Assembly: GCA_014378085.1 (NCBI GenBank) | Contig: JACMOJ010000355.1 | Span: forward strand, 1 to 6,175 | Direction: 5' to 3' | DNA length: 6,175 bases | Source: Burkholderiales bacterium | GTDB lineage: Bacteria > Pseudomonadota > Gammaproteobacteria > Burkholderiales > Usitatibacteraceae | Shown: positions 5,809 to 6,175 of the stretch, in pieces | Layout of the letters: the number at the start of each line of letters is the position of its first letter | Position numbering within the stretch: the stretch's first letter is position 1 | The notes under the pieces: generated by a model | Database searches by the model: none | What the model was told of the DNA's origin: nothing | The model's input: only the letters and a program-made list of their open reading frames with translations | Translations under genes and position numbers: made by a program

Positions 5809-6072
5809 ATGACGGATTTTCGAAAAATTGGGGCTACTGTTCGAGACGCCCGAAAACAAAGAGCGCTTACCCAGGCAGCTCTGGCCGCCACGCTGCGCAT
5901 GAGCAGAGCGACAATATCGGCAATTGAAAATGGCACGTTCGCTGAGTTGGGTGCTCGCAAGTTGGCCTCAGTTTGTGCCGCTCTCGGTTTGGAAATCTCT
6001 GTATCCCCGAGGTCGCCGTATCCAACTTACCAGCAACTTAAGGCCACACGCGATGCGGAACGACGCTCTTAA
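5809..6072 (+). CDS. hipB: Xre-family HTH regulator, HipB-like antitoxin
   Basis: An 87-residue protein with a complete cro/C1-type helix-turn-helix at about residues 7-60: IGATVRDARKQRALTQ, then LAATLRMSRATISAIENG, then RKLASVCAALGLEI. The recognition helix includes SRATISAIENG (32-42). A short C-terminal tail (SPRSPYPTYQQLKATRDAERRS) follows. HipB proteins bind DNA as dimers, repress the hipBA operon and neutralise the HipA kinase. The role is supported by the overlapping downstream HipA-like frame (20 nt overlap) and by the palindromes over the promoter. The ATG at 5809 has no Shine-Dalgarno site but coincides with the predicted transcription start, so translation is probably leaderless. 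The symbol is assigned by domain and context; sequence identity to the E. coli protein cannot be judged here. Confidence 0.85.
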   Translation: MTDFRKIGATVRDARKQRALTQAALAATLRMSRATISAIENGTFAELGARKLASVCAALGLEISVSPRSPYPTYQQLKATRDAERRS

Positions 6073-6175
6073 CGTCTATACCGGTGATGATATGGCCGGC
6101 ACGCTCGCACGAAGCGATCTGGTGCCCGACACCACGCTGTTTAGCTATAGAGCAAGCTGTGTGCCAACATCGGCG
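6053..6175 (+). CDS. hipA: HipA-like serine/threonine kinase toxin, N-terminal 41 codons only
   Basis: ATG 6053 opens a frame that stays open to the window edge, encoding MRNDALNVYTGDDMAGTLAR and a further 21 residues. The pattern L-N-V-Y-x-x-x-x-x-x-G-T-L, followed by x-F-x-Y, is typical of the HipA N-terminal subdomain. HipA phosphorylates glutamyl-tRNA synthetase in E. coli and causes growth arrest or persistence; the kinase catalytic residues lie beyond this window, so activity cannot be judged. The gene overlaps the hipB-like gene by 20 nt; a weak AAGG (6040-6043) lies 9 nt upstream of the ATG. Coupled translation from the hipB-like message is expected. Assignment rests on a short segment plus strong context. 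Confidence 0.78.
   Translation, partial: MRNDALNVYTGDDMAGTLARSDLVPDTTLFSYRASCVPTSA

Noticed and set aside
1..6175. CRISPR array, tRNA, rRNA or insertion sequence
   Set aside because: No regularly spaced direct repeats, cloverleaf or transposase-like frame was seen on either strand; the only regular repeats are the coding CHRD units.

Overview
The window reads as a stretch of bacterial chromosome, most likely from a proteobacterium (a Gram-negative host with Sec-exported proteins and moderately GC-rich DNA; the exact group is inference and uncertain). All supported genes lie on the + strand. The gene-to-intergenic ratio is loose, with several decayed or interrupted genes and two toxin-antitoxin type modules, so it looks like an accessory region rather than a core operon.

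Layout: (1) 1-1425 is the 3' part of a gene for a secreted or surface protein built of four tandem CHRD domains, closed by a strong intrinsic terminator at 1446-1478. (2) 1479-1794 holds no intact gene; it contains a possible frameshifted relic of a small gene and one copy of a short dispersed repeat. (3) 1795-2317 is a DUF433 antitoxin gene overlapping a DUF5615 (PIN-like) toxin gene whose frame is cut by a TAG codon 24 codons in. (4) 2481-3974 encodes a secreted S41-family serine peptidase with an N-terminal jelly-roll-like domain. (5) 4102-5301 encodes a secreted alpha/beta hydrolase of the PAF-acetylhydrolase/dienelactone-hydrolase type, again cut by an in-frame TAG, here at a position where Tyr is expected. 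(6) 5302-5740 has no gene but carries short repeats and a structured inverted repeat. (7) 5741-6175 is the start of a hipBA-type module: a palindromic operator/promoter, an 87-residue Xre/HipB-like regulator apparently translated from a leaderless transcript, and the first 41 codons of a HipA-like kinase gene running off the window edge.

The most notable points are two otherwise well-preserved genes each interrupted by one TAG within the same TAGGTT hexamer (simplest reading: two independent nonsense mutations or sequence errors; recoding is a minority hypothesis), the nested palindromes over the hipB-like promoter, and a family of short degenerate repeats scattered between the genes. I see no rRNA, tRNA, CRISPR array, transposase or convincing minus-strand gene. 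No wholly new system is clear from this sequence alone.
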